In this document: positions 21,201-36,200 of the stretch, in pieces
How the letters are laid out: every line of letters starts with the position of its first letter
How positions within the stretch are numbered: the first letter of the stretch is position 1
Assembly (NCBI GenBank): GCA_030704615.1
Contig: JAKLZA010000367.1
Span: 1 to 58,765, forward strand
Reading direction: 5' to 3'
Source of the DNA: Takakia lepidozioides
Taxonomy: Eukaryota > Streptophyta > Takakiopsida > Takakiales > Takakiaceae
DNA length: 58,765 nucleotides
Made by a program: the position numbers and the translations under genes
Notes under the pieces: generated by a model
Told to the model about the DNA's origin: nothing
What the model saw: the letters and a program-made list of their open reading frames with translations, nothing else
Databases searched by the model: none

Positions 21201-24200
21201 TGGCCTTAAAACTTTGTGAAGTCCAAATCAGCACCCTGCCAGAATTAAAGGCATGCTCAACAGATATCAGCTAGCAGCAGGTTACATTCCTCAAGAGCCA
21301 CAACGGGCTTTCAAAGAAAATTGTCTTTTACAACAGCCTTCTCAGGTACCCTGCAGAGTAGTTTACCAAGCAGAAAAGGAGAGATAGAGCTGTTGGAACT
21401 GATTGTAAGGCATGCAACATGGTCACAAATTTATTTTCTTTTAAAGAACGTCCACCACCCATCAGCCAGACAGGTGTAAACATGCCATGGAACATAAATT
21501 AAGCCTGGAGATATCACTCCAGAACCAACTTACAACCAATATAAATGTGACTGATTTATTACACCATGCTTAAACACTTGCATAGTAGTTTCTAAGTAAG
21601 AGAAACGTACATAGGGCTGTATGGGCATTAAGAAAGAGAACATCAGGTCTTGATGTGTTGTTTCAAAGCATTATCAACCCCATGCAACAGTAAAAAACAA
21701 TCACATTAAAAACCAGCCTGCCCTCAAATATAAACAGGTCTGTTTGACTTATCAAAAGCAAGACATGGCCTTAAAACTTTGTGAAGTCCAAATCAGCACC
21801 CTGCCAGAATTAAAGGCATGCTCAACAGATATCAGCTAGCAGCAGGTTACATTCCTCAAGAGCCACAACGGGCTTTCAAAGAAAATTGTCTTTTACAACA
21901 GCCTTCTCAGGTACCCTGCAGAGTAGTTTACCAAGCAGAAAAGGAGAGATAGAGCTGTTGGAACTGATTGTAAGGCATGCAACATGGTCACAAATTTATT
22001 TTCTTTTAAAGAACGTCCACCACCCATCAGCCAGACAGGTGTAAACATGCCATGGAACATAAATTAAGCCTGGAGATATCACTCCAGAACCAACTTACAA
22101 CCAATATAAATGTGACTGATTTATTACACCATGCTTAAACACTTGCATAGTAGTTTCTAAGTAAGAGAAACGTACATAGGGCTGTATGGGCATTAAGAAA
22201 GAGAACATCAGGTCTTGATGTGTTGTTTCAAAGCATTATCAACCCCATGCAACAGTAAAAAACAATCACATTAAAAACCAGCCTGCCCTCAAATATAAAC
22301 AGGTCTGTTTGACTTATCAAAAGCAAGACATGGCCTTAAAACTTTGTGAAGTCCAAATCAGCACCCTGCCAGAATTAAAGGCATGCTCAACAGATATCAG
22401 CTAGCAGCAGGTTACATTCCTCAAGAGCCACAACGGGCTTTCAAAGAAAATTGTCTTTTACAACAGCCTTCTCAGGTACCCTGCAGAGTAGTTTACCAAG
22501 CAGAAAAGGAGAGATAGAGCTGTTGGAACTGATTGTAAGGCATGCAACATGGTCACAAATTTATTTTCTTTTAAAGAACGTCCACCACCCATCAGCCAGA
22601 CAGGTGTAAACATGCCATGGAACATAAATTAAGCCTGGAGATATCACTCCAGAACCAACTTACAACCAATATAAATGTGACTGATTTATTACACCATGCT
22701 TAAACACTTGCATAGTAGTTTCTAAGTAAGAGAAACGTACATAGGGCTGTATGGGCATTAAGAAAGAGAACATCAGGTCTTGATGTGTTGTTTCAAAGCA
22801 TTATCAACCCCATGCAACAGTAAAAAACAATCACATTAAAAACCAGCCTGCCCTCAAATATAAACAGGTCTGTTTGACTTATCAAAAGCAAGACATGGCC
22901 TTAAAACTTTGTGAAGTCCAAATCAGCACCCTGCCAGAATTAAAGGCATGCTCAACAGATATCAGCTAGCAGCAGGTTACATTCCTCAAGAGCCACAACG
23001 GGCTTTCAAAGAAAATTGTCTTTTACAACAGCCTTCTCAGGTACCCTGCAGAGTAGTTTACCAAGCAGAAAAGGAGAGATAGAGCTGTTGGAACTGATTG
23101 TAAGGCATGCAACATGGTCACAAATTTATTTTCTTTTAAAGAACGTCCACCACCCATCAGCCAGACAGGTGTAAACATGCCATGGAACATAAATTAAGCC
23201 TGGAGATATCACTCCAGAACCAACTTACAACCAATATAAATGTGACTGATTTATTACACCATGCTTAAACACTTGCATAGTAGTTTCTAAGTAAGAGAAA
23301 CGTACATAGGGCTGTATGGGCATTAAGAAAGAGAACATCAGGTCTTGATGTGTTGTTTCAAAGCATTATCAACCCCATGCAACAGTAAAAAACAATCACA
23401 TTAAAAACCAGCCTGCCCTCAAATATAAACAGGTCTGTTTGACTTATCAAAAGCAAGACATGGCCTTAAAACTTTGTGAAGTCCAAATCAGCACCCTGCC
23501 AGAATTAAAGGCATGCTCAACAGATATCAGCTAGCAGCAGGTTACATTCCTCAAGAGCCACAACGGGCTTTCAAAGAAAATTGTCTTTTACAACAGCCTT
23601 CTCAGGTACCCTGCAGAGTAGTTTACCAAGCAGAAAAGGAGAGATAGAGCTGTTGGAACTGATTGTAAGGCATGCAACATGGTCACAAATTTATTTTCTT
23701 TTAAAGAACGTCCACCACCCATCAGCCAGACAGGTGTAAACATGCCATGGAACATAAATTAAGCCTGGAGATATCACTCCAGAACCAACTTACAACCAAT
23801 ATAAATGTGACTGATTTATTACACCATGCTTAAACACTTGCATAGTAGTTTCTAAGTAAGAGAAACGTACATAGGGCTGTATGGGCATTAAGAAAGAGAA
23901 CATCAGGTCTTGATGTGTTGTTTCAAAGCATTATCAACCCCATGCAACAGTAAAAAACAATCACATTAAAAACCAGCCTGCCCTCAAATATAAACAGGTC
24001 TGTTTGACTTATCAAAAGCAAGACATGGCCTTAAAACTTTGTGAAGTCCAAATCAGCACCCTGCCAGAATTAAAGGCATGCTCAACAGATATCAGCTAGC
24101 AGCAGGTTACATTCCTCAAGAGCCACAACGGGCTTTCAAAGAAAATTGTCTTTTACAACAGCCTTCTCAGGTACCCTGCAGAGTAGTTTACCAAGCAGAA

Positions 24201-27200
24201 AAGGAGAGATAGAGCTGTTGGAACTGATTGTAAGGCATGCAACATGGTCACAAATTTATTTTCTTTTAAAGAACGTCCACCACCCATCAGCCAGACAGGT
24301 GTAAACATGCCATGGAACATAAATTAAGCCTGGAGATATCACTCCAGAACCAACTTACAACCAATATAAATGTGACTGATTTATTACACCATGCTTAAAC
24401 ACTTGCATAGTAGTTTCTAAGTAAGAGAAACGTACATAGGGCTGTATGGGCATTAAGAAAGAGAACATCAGGTCTTGATGTGTTGTTTCAAAGCATTATC
24501 AACCCCATGCAACAGTAAAAAACAATCACATTAAAAACCAGCCTGCCCTCAAATATAAACAGGTCTGTTTGACTTATCAAAAGCAAGACATGGCCTTAAA
24601 ACTTTGTGAAGTCCAAATCAGCACCCTGCCAGAATTAAAGGCATGCTCAACAGATATCAGCTAGCAGCAGGTTACATTCCTCAAGAGCCACAACGGGCTT
24701 TCAAAGAAAATTGTCTTTTACAACAGCCTTCTCAGGTACCCTGCAGAGTAGTTTACCAAGCAGAAAAGGAGAGATAGAGCTGTTGGAACTGATTGTAAGG
24801 CATGCAACATGGTCACAAATTTATTTTCTTTTAAAGAACGTCCACCACCCATCAGCCAGACAGGTGTAAACATGCCATGGAACATAAATTAAGCCTGGAG
24901 ATATCACTCCAGAACCAACTTACAACCAATATAAATGTGACTGATTTATTACACCATGCTTAAACACTTGCATAGTAGTTTCTAAGTAAGAGAAACGTAC
25001 ATAGGGCTGTATGGGCATTAAGAAAGAGAACATCAGGTCTTGATGTGTTGTTTCAAAGCATTATCAACCCCATGCAACAGTAAAAAACAATCACATTAAA
25101 AACCAGCCTGCCCTCAAATATAAACAGGTCTGTTTGACTTATCAAAAGCAAGACATGGCCTTAAAACTTTGTGAAGTCCAAATCAGCACCCTGCCAGAAT
25201 TAAAGGCATGCTCAACAGATATCAGCTAGCAGCAGGTTACATTCCTCAAGAGCCACAACGGGCTTTCAAAGAAAATTGTCTTTTACAACAGCCTTCTCAG
25301 GTACCCTGCAGAGTAGTTTACCAAGCAGAAAAGGAGAGATAGAGCTGTTGGAACTGATTGTAAGGCATGCAACATGGTCACAAATTTATTTTCTTTTAAA
25401 GAACGTCCACCACCCATCAGCCAGACAGGTGTAAACATGCCATGGAACATAAATTAAGCCTGGAGATATCACTCCAGAACCAACTTACAACCAATATAAA
25501 TGTGACTGATTTATTACACCATGCTTAAACACTTGCATAGTAGTTTCTAAGTAAGAGAAACGTACATAGGGCTGTATGGGCATTAAGAAAGAGAACATCA
25601 GGTCTTGATGTGTTGTTTCAAAGCATTATCAACCCCATGCAACAGTAAAAAACAATCACATTAAAAACCAGCCTGCCCTCAAATATAAACAGGTCTGTTT
25701 GACTTATCAAAAGCAAGACATGGCCTTAAAACTTTGTGAAGTCCAAATCAGCACCCTGCCAGAATTAAAGGCATGCTCAACAGATATCAGCTAGCAGCAG
25801 GTTACATTCCTCAAGAGCCACAACGGGCTTTCAAAGAAAATTGTCTTTTACAACAGCCTTCTCAGGTACCCTGCAGAGTAGTTTACCAAGCAGAAAAGGA
25901 GAGATAGAGCTGTTGGAACTGATTGTAAGGCATGCAACATGGTCACAAATTTATTTTCTTTTAAAGAACGTCCACCACCCATCAGCCAGACAGGTGTAAA
26001 CATGCCATGGAACATAAATTAAGCCTGGAGATATCACTCCAGAACCAACTTACAACCAATATAAATGTGACTGATTTATTACACCATGCTTAAACACTTG
26101 CATAGTAGTTTCTAAGTAAGAGAAACGTACATAGGGCTGTATGGGCATTAAGAAAGAGAACATCAGGTCTTGATGTGTTGTTTCAAAGCATTATCAACCC
26201 CATGCAACAGTAAAAAACAATCACATTAAAAACCAGCCTGCCCTCAAATATAAACAGGTCTGTTTGACTTATCAAAAGCAAGACATGGCCTTAAAACTTT
26301 GTGAAGTCCAAATCAGCACCCTGCCAGAATTAAAGGCATGCTCAACAGATATCAGCTAGCAGCAGGTTACATTCCTCAAGAGCCACAACGGGCTTTCAAA
26401 GAAAATTGTCTTTTACAACAGCCTTCTCAGGTACCCTGCAGAGTAGTTTACCAAGCAGAAAAGGAGAGATAGAGCTGTTGGAACTGATTGTAAGGCATGC
26501 AACATGGTCACAAATTTATTTTCTTTTAAAGAACGTCCACCACCCATCAGCCAGACAGGTGTAAACATGCCATGGAACATAAATTAAGCCTGGAGATATC
26601 ACTCCAGAACCAACTTACAACCAATATAAATGTGACTGATTTATTACACCATGCTTAAACACTTGCATAGTAGTTTCTAAGTAAGAGAAACGTACATAGG
26701 GCTGTATGGGCATTAAGAAAGAGAACATCAGGTCTTGATGTGTTGTTTCAAAGCATTATCAACCCCATGCAACAGTAAAAAACAATCACATTAAAAACCA
26801 GCCTGCCCTCAAATATAAACAGGTCTGTTTGACTTATCAAAAGCAAGACATGGCCTTAAAACTTTGTGAAGTCCAAATCAGCACCCTGCCAGAATTAAAG
26901 GCATGCTCAACAGATATCAGCTAGCAGCAGGTTACATTCCTCAAGAGCCACAACGGGCTTTCAAAGAAAATTGTCTTTTACAACAGCCTTCTCAGGTACC
27001 CTGCAGAGTAGTTTACCAAGCAGAAAAGGAGAGATAGAGCTGTTGGAACTGATTGTAAGGCATGCAACATGGTCACAAATTTATTTTCTTTTAAAGAACG
27101 TCCACCACCCATCAGCCAGACAGGTGTAAACATGCCATGGAACATAAATTAAGCCTGGAGATATCACTCCAGAACCAACTTACAACCAATATAAATGTGA

Positions 27201-30200
27201 CTGATTTATTACACCATGCTTAAACACTTGCATAGTAGTTTCTAAGTAAGAGAAACGTACATAGGGCTGTATGGGCATTAAGAAAGAGAACATCAGGTCT
27301 TGATGTGTTGTTTCAAAGCATTATCAACCCCATGCAACAGTAAAAAACAATCACATTAAAAACCAGCCTGCCCTCAAATATAAACAGGTCTGTTTGACTT
27401 ATCAAAAGCAAGACATGGCCTTAAAACTTTGTGAAGTCCAAATCAGCACCCTGCCAGAATTAAAGGCATGCTCAACAGATATCAGCTAGCAGCAGGTTAC
27501 ATTCCTCAAGAGCCACAACGGGCTTTCAAAGAAAATTGTCTTTTACAACAGCCTTCTCAGGTACCCTGCAGAGTAGTTTACCAAGCAGAAAAGGAGAGAT
27601 AGAGCTGTTGGAACTGATTGTAAGGCATGCAACATGGTCACAAATTTATTTTCTTTTAAAGAACGTCCACCACCCATCAGCCAGACAGGTGTAAACATGC
27701 CATGGAACATAAATTAAGCCTGGAGATATCACTCCAGAACCAACTTACAACCAATATAAATGTGACTGATTTATTACACCATGCTTAAACACTTGCATAG
27801 TAGTTTCTAAGTAAGAGAAACGTACATAGGGCTGTATGGGCATTAAGAAAGAGAACATCAGGTCTTGATGTGTTGTTTCAAAGCATTATCAACCCCATGC
27901 AACAGTAAAAAACAATCACATTAAAAACCAGCCTGCCCTCAAATATAAACAGGTCTGTTTGACTTATCAAAAGCAAGACATGGCCTTAAAACTTTGTGAA
28001 GTCCAAATCAGCACCCTGCCAGAATTAAAGGCATGCTCAACAGATATCAGCTAGCAGCAGGTTACATTCCTCAAGAGCCACAACGGGCTTTCAAAGAAAA
28101 TTGTCTTTTACAACAGCCTTCTCAGGTACCCTGCAGAGTAGTTTACCAAGCAGAAAAGGAGAGATAGAGCTGTTGGAACTGATTGTAAGGCATGCAACAT
28201 GGTCACAAATTTATTTTCTTTTAAAGAACGTCCACCACCCATCAGCCAGACAGGTGTAAACATGCCATGGAACATAAATTAAGCCTGGAGATATCACTCC
28301 AGAACCAACTTACAACCAATATAAATGTGACTGATTTATTACACCATGCTTAAACACTTGCATAGTAGTTTCTAAGTAAGAGAAACGTACATAGGGCTGT
28401 ATGGGCATTAAGAAAGAGAACATCAGGTCTTGATGTGTTGTTTCAAAGCATTATCAACCCCATGCAACAGTAAAAAACAATCACATTAAAAACCAGCCTG
28501 CCCTCAAATATAAACAGGTCTGTTTGACTTATCAAAAGCAAGACATGGCCTTAAAACTTTGTGAAGTCCAAATCAGCACCCTGCCAGAATTAAAGGCATG
28601 CTCAACAGATATCAGCTAGCAGCAGGTTACATTCCTCAAGAGCCACAACGGGCTTTCAAAGAAAATTGTCTTTTACAACAGCCTTCTCAGGTACCCTGCA
28701 GAGTAGTTTACCAAGCAGAAAAGGAGAGATAGAGCTGTTGGAACTGATTGTAAGGCATGCAACATGGTCACAAATTTATTTTCTTTTAAAGAACGTCCAC
28801 CACCCATCAGCCAGACAGGTGTAAACATGCCATGGAACATAAATTAAGCCTGGAGATATCACTCCAGAACCAACTTACAACCAATATAAATGTGACTGAT
28901 TTATTACACCATGCTTAAACACTTGCATAGTAGTTTCTAAGTAAGAGAAACGTACATAGGGCTGTATGGGCATTAAGAAAGAGAACATCAGGTCTTGATG
29001 TGTTGTTTCAAAGCATTATCAACCCCATGCAACAGTAAAAAACAATCACATTAAAAACCAGCCTGCCCTCAAATATAAACAGGTCTGTTTGACTTATCAA
29101 AAGCAAGACATGGCCTTAAAACTTTGTGAAGTCCAAATCAGCACCCTGCCAGAATTAAAGGCATGCTCAACAGATATCAGCTAGCAGCAGGTTACATTCC
29201 TCAAGAGCCACAACGGGCTTTCAAAGAAAATTGTCTTTTACAACAGCCTTCTCAGGTACCCTGCAGAGTAGTTTACCAAGCAGAAAAGGAGAGATAGAGC
29301 TGTTGGAACTGATTGTAAGGCATGCAACATGGTCACAAATTTATTTTCTTTTAAAGAACGTCCACCACCCATCAGCCAGACAGGTGTAAACATGCCATGG
29401 AACATAAATTAAGCCTGGAGATATCACTCCAGAACCAACTTACAACCAATATAAATGTGACTGATTTATTACACCATGCTTAAACACTTGCATAGTAGTT
29501 TCTAAGTAAGAGAAACGTACATAGGGCTGTATGGGCATTAAGAAAGAGAACATCAGGTCTTGATGTGTTGTTTCAAAGCATTATCAACCCCATGCAACAG
29601 TAAAAAACAATCACATTAAAAACCAGCCTGCCCTCAAATATAAACAGGTCTGTTTGACTTATCAAAAGCAAGACATGGCCTTAAAACTTTGTGAAGTCCA
29701 AATCAGCACCCTGCCAGAATTAAAGGCATGCTCAACAGATATCAGCTAGCAGCAGGTTACATTCCTCAAGAGCCACAACGGGCTTTCAAAGAAAATTGTC
29801 TTTTACAACAGCCTTCTCAGGTACCCTGCAGAGTAGTTTACCAAGCAGAAAAGGAGAGATAGAGCTGTTGGAACTGATTGTAAGGCATGCAACATGGTCA
29901 CAAATTTATTTTCTTTTAAAGAACGTCCACCACCCATCAGCCAGACAGGTGTAAACATGCCATGGAACATAAATTAAGCCTGGAGATATCACTCCAGAAC
30001 CAACTTACAACCAATATAAATGTGACTGATTTATTACACCATGCTTAAACACTTGCATAGTAGTTTCTAAGTAAGAGAAACGTACATAGGGCTGTATGGG
30101 CATTAAGAAAGAGAACATCAGGTCTTGATGTGTTGTTTCAAAGCATTATCAACCCCATGCAACAGTAAAAAACAATCACATTAAAAACCAGCCTGCCCTC

Positions 30201-33200
30201 AAATATAAACAGGTCTGTTTGACTTATCAAAAGCAAGACATGGCCTTAAAACTTTGTGAAGTCCAAATCAGCACCCTGCCAGAATTAAAGGCATGCTCAA
30301 CAGATATCAGCTAGCAGCAGGTTACATTCCTCAAGAGCCACAACGGGCTTTCAAAGAAAATTGTCTTTTACAACAGCCTTCTCAGGTACCCTGCAGAGTA
30401 GTTTACCAAGCAGAAAAGGAGAGATAGAGCTGTTGGAACTGATTGTAAGGCATGCAACATGGTCACAAATTTATTTTCTTTTAAAGAACGTCCACCACCC
30501 ATCAGCCAGACAGGTGTAAACATGCCATGGAACATAAATTAAGCCTGGAGATATCACTCCAGAACCAACTTACAACCAATATAAATGTGACTGATTTATT
30601 ACACCATGCTTAAACACTTGCATAGTAGTTTCTAAGTAAGAGAAACGTACATAGGGCTGTATGGGCATTAAGAAAGAGAACATCAGGTCTTGATGTGTTG
30701 TTTCAAAGCATTATCAACCCCATGCAACAGTAAAAAACAATCACATTAAAAACCAGCCTGCCCTCAAATATAAACAGGTCTGTTTGACTTATCAAAAGCA
30801 AGACATGGCCTTAAAACTTTGTGAAGTCCAAATCAGCACCCTGCCAGAATTAAAGGCATGCTCAACAGATATCAGCTAGCAGCAGGTTACATTCCTCAAG
30901 AGCCACAACGGGCTTTCAAAGAAAATTGTCTTTTACAACAGCCTTCTCAGGTACCCTGCAGAGTAGTTTACCAAGCAGAAAAGGAGAGATAGAGCTGTTG
31001 GAACTGATTGTAAGGCATGCAACATGGTCACAAATTTATTTTCTTTTAAAGAACGTCCACCACCCATCAGCCAGACAGGTGTAAACATGCCATGGAACAT
31101 AAATTAAGCCTGGAGATATCACTCCAGAACCAACTTACAACCAATATAAATGTGACTGATTTATTACACCATGCTTAAACACTTGCATAGTAGTTTCTAA
31201 GTAAGAGAAACGTACATAGGGCTGTATGGGCATTAAGAAAGAGAACATCAGGTCTTGATGTGTTGTTTCAAAGCATTATCAACCCCATGCAACAGTAAAA
31301 AACAATCACATTAAAAACCAGCCTGCCCTCAAATATAAACAGGTCTGTTTGACTTATCAAAAGCAAGACATGGCCTTAAAACTTTGTGAAGTCCAAATCA
31401 GCACCCTGCCAGAATTAAAGGCATGCTCAACAGATATCAGCTAGCAGCAGGTTACATTCCTCAAGAGCCACAACGGGCTTTCAAAGAAAATTGTCTTTTA
31501 CAACAGCCTTCTCAGGTACCCTGCAGAGTAGTTTACCAAGCAGAAAAGGAGAGATAGAGCTGTTGGAACTGATTGTAAGGCATGCAACATGGTCACAAAT
31601 TTATTTTCTTTTAAAGAACGTCCACCACCCATCAGCCAGACAGGTGTAAACATGCCATGGAACATAAATTAAGCCTGGAGATATCACTCCAGAACCAACT
31701 TACAACCAATATAAATGTGACTGATTTATTACACCATGCTTAAACACTTGCATAGTAGTTTCTAAGTAAGAGAAACGTACATAGGGCTGTATGGGCATTA
31801 AGAAAGAGAACATCAGGTCTTGATGTGTTGTTTCAAAGCATTATCAACCCCATGCAACAGTAAAAAACAATCACATTAAAAACCAGCCTGCCCTCAAATA
31901 TAAACAGGTCTGTTTGACTTATCAAAAGCAAGACATGGCCTTAAAACTTTGTGAAGTCCAAATCAGCACCCTGCCAGAATTAAAGGCATGCTCAACAGAT
32001 ATCAGCTAGCAGCAGGTTACATTCCTCAAGAGCCACAACGGGCTTTCAAAGAAAATTGTCTTTTACAACAGCCTTCTCAGGTACCCTGCAGAGTAGTTTA
32101 CCAAGCAGAAAAGGAGAGATAGAGCTGTTGGAACTGATTGTAAGGCATGCAACATGGTCACAAATTTATTTTCTTTTAAAGAACGTCCACCACCCATCAG
32201 CCAGACAGGTGTAAACATGCCATGGAACATAAATTAAGCCTGGAGATATCACTCCAGAACCAACTTACAACCAATATAAATGTGACTGATTTATTACACC
32301 ATGCTTAAACACTTGCATAGTAGTTTCTAAGTAAGAGAAACGTACATAGGGCTGTATGGGCATTAAGAAAGAGAACATCAGGTCTTGATGTGTTGTTTCA
32401 AAGCATTATCAACCCCATGCAACAGTAAAAAACAATCACATTAAAAACCAGCCTGCCCTCAAATATAAACAGGTCTGTTTGACTTATCAAAAGCAAGACA
32501 TGGCCTTAAAACTTTGTGAAGTCCAAATCAGCACCCTGCCAGAATTAAAGGCATGCTCAACAGATATCAGCTAGCAGCAGGTTACATTCCTCAAGAGCCA
32601 CAACGGGCTTTCAAAGAAAATTGTCTTTTACAACAGCCTTCTCAGGTACCCTGCAGAGTAGTTTACCAAGCAGAAAAGGAGAGATAGAGCTGTTGGAACT
32701 GATTGTAAGGCATGCAACATGGTCACAAATTTATTTTCTTTTAAAGAACGTCCACCACCCATCAGCCAGACAGGTGTAAACATGCCATGGAACATAAATT
32801 AAGCCTGGAGATATCACTCCAGAACCAACTTACAACCAATATAAATGTGACTGATTTATTACACCATGCTTAAACACTTGCATAGTAGTTTCTAAGTAAG
32901 AGAAACGTACATAGGGCTGTATGGGCATTAAGAAAGAGAACATCAGGTCTTGATGTGTTGTTTCAAAGCATTATCAACCCCATGCAACAGTAAAAAACAA
33001 TCACATTAAAAACCAGCCTGCCCTCAAATATAAACAGGTCTGTTTGACTTATCAAAAGCAAGACATGGCCTTAAAACTTTGTGAAGTCCAAATCAGCACC
33101 CTGCCAGAATTAAAGGCATGCTCAACAGATATCAGCTAGCAGCAGGTTACATTCCTCAAGAGCCACAACGGGCTTTCAAAGAAAATTGTCTTTTACAACA

Positions 33201-36200
33201 GCCTTCTCAGGTACCCTGCAGAGTAGTTTACCAAGCAGAAAAGGAGAGATAGAGCTGTTGGAACTGATTGTAAGGCATGCAACATGGTCACAAATTTATT
33301 TTCTTTTAAAGAACGTCCACCACCCATCAGCCAGACAGGTGTAAACATGCCATGGAACATAAATTAAGCCTGGAGATATCACTCCAGAACCAACTTACAA
33401 CCAATATAAATGTGACTGATTTATTACACCATGCTTAAACACTTGCATAGTAGTTTCTAAGTAAGAGAAACGTACATAGGGCTGTATGGGCATTAAGAAA
33501 GAGAACATCAGGTCTTGATGTGTTGTTTCAAAGCATTATCAACCCCATGCAACAGTAAAAAACAATCACATTAAAAACCAGCCTGCCCTCAAATATAAAC
33601 AGGTCTGTTTGACTTATCAAAAGCAAGACATGGCCTTAAAACTTTGTGAAGTCCAAATCAGCACCCTGCCAGAATTAAAGGCATGCTCAACAGATATCAG
33701 CTAGCAGCAGGTTACATTCCTCAAGAGCCACAACGGGCTTTCAAAGAAAATTGTCTTTTACAACAGCCTTCTCAGGTACCCTGCAGAGTAGTTTACCAAG
33801 CAGAAAAGGAGAGATAGAGCTGTTGGAACTGATTGTAAGGCATGCAACATGGTCACAAATTTATTTTCTTTTAAAGAACGTCCACCACCCATCAGCCAGA
33901 CAGGTGTAAACATGCCATGGAACATAAATTAAGCCTGGAGATATCACTCCAGAACCAACTTACAACCAATATAAATGTGACTGATTTATTACACCATGCT
34001 TAAACACTTGCATAGTAGTTTCTAAGTAAGAGAAACGTACATAGGGCTGTATGGGCATTAAGAAAGAGAACATCAGGTCTTGATGTGTTGTTTCAAAGCA
34101 TTATCAACCCCATGCAACAGTAAAAAACAATCACATTAAAAACCAGCCTGCCCTCAAATATAAACAGGTCTGTTTGACTTATCAAAAGCAAGACATGGCC
34201 TTAAAACTTTGTGAAGTCCAAATCAGCACCCTGCCAGAATTAAAGGCATGCTCAACAGATATCAGCTAGCAGCAGGTTACATTCCTCAAGAGCCACAACG
34301 GGCTTTCAAAGAAAATTGTCTTTTACAACAGCCTTCTCAGGTACCCTGCAGAGTAGTTTACCAAGCAGAAAAGGAGAGATAGAGCTGTTGGAACTGATTG
34401 TAAGGCATGCAACATGGTCACAAATTTATTTTCTTTTAAAGAACGTCCACCACCCATCAGCCAGACAGGTGTAAACATGCCATGGAACATAAATTAAGCC
34501 TGGAGATATCACTCCAGAACCAACTTACAACCAATATAAATGTGACTGATTTATTACACCATGCTTAAACACTTGCATAGTAGTTTCTAAGTAAGAGAAA
34601 CGTACATAGGGCTGTATGGGCATTAAGAAAGAGAACATCAGGTCTTGATGTGTTGTTTCAAAGCATTATCAACCCCATGCAACAGTAAAAAACAATCACA
34701 TTAAAAACCAGCCTGCCCTCAAATATAAACAGGTCTGTTTGACTTATCAAAAGCAAGACATGGCCTTAAAACTTTGTGAAGTCCAAATCAGCACCCTGCC
34801 AGAATTAAAGGCATGCTCAACAGATATCAGCTAGCAGCAGGTTACATTCCTCAAGAGCCACAACGGGCTTTCAAAGAAAATTGTCTTTTACAACAGCCTT
34901 CTCAGGTACCCTGCAGAGTAGTTTACCAAGCAGAAAAGGAGAGATAGAGCTGTTGGAACTGATTGTAAGGCATGCAACATGGTCACAAATTTATTTTCTT
35001 TTAAAGAACGTCCACCACCCATCAGCCAGACAGGTGTAAACATGCCATGGAACATAAATTAAGCCTGGAGATATCACTCCAGAACCAACTTACAACCAAT
35101 ATAAATGTGACTGATTTATTACACCATGCTTAAACACTTGCATAGTAGTTTCTAAGTAAGAGAAACGTACATAGGGCTGTATGGGCATTAAGAAAGAGAA
35201 CATCAGGTCTTGATGTGTTGTTTCAAAGCATTATCAACCCCATGCAACAGTAAAAAACAATCACATTAAAAACCAGCCTGCCCTCAAATATAAACAGGTC
35301 TGTTTGACTTATCAAAAGCAAGACATGGCCTTAAAACTTTGTGAAGTCCAAATCAGCACCCTGCCAGAATTAAAGGCATGCTCAACAGATATCAGCTAGC
35401 AGCAGGTTACATTCCTCAAGAGCCACAACGGGCTTTCAAAGAAAATTGTCTTTTACAACAGCCTTCTCAGGTACCCTGCAGAGTAGTTTACCAAGCAGAA
35501 AAGGAGAGATAGAGCTGTTGGAACTGATTGTAAGGCATGCAACATGGTCACAAATTTATTTTCTTTTAAAGAACGTCCACCACCCATCAGCCAGACAGGT
35601 GTAAACATGCCATGGAACATAAATTAAGCCTGGAGATATCACTCCAGAACCAACTTACAACCAATATAAATGTGACTGATTTATTACACCATGCTTAAAC
35701 ACTTGCATAGTAGTTTCTAAGTAAGAGAAACGTACATAGGGCTGTATGGGCATTAAGAAAGAGAACATCAGGTCTTGATGTGTTGTTTCAAAGCATTATC
35801 AACCCCATGCAACAGTAAAAAACAATCACATTAAAAACCAGCCTGCCCTCAAATATAAACAGGTCTGTTTGACTTATCAAAAGCAAGACATGGCCTTAAA
35901 ACTTTGTGAAGTCCAAATCAGCACCCTGCCAGAATTAAAGGCATGCTCAACAGATATCAGCTAGCAGCAGGTTACATTCCTCAAGAGCCACAACGGGCTT
36001 TCAAAGAAAATTGTCTTTTACAACAGCCTTCTCAGGTACCCTGCAGAGTAGTTTACCAAGCAGAAAAGGAGAGATAGAGCTGTTGGAACTGATTGTAAGG
36101 CATGCAACATGGTCACAAATTTATTTTCTTTTAAAGAACGTCCACCACCCATCAGCCAGACAGGTGTAAACATGCCATGGAACATAAATTAAGCCTGGAG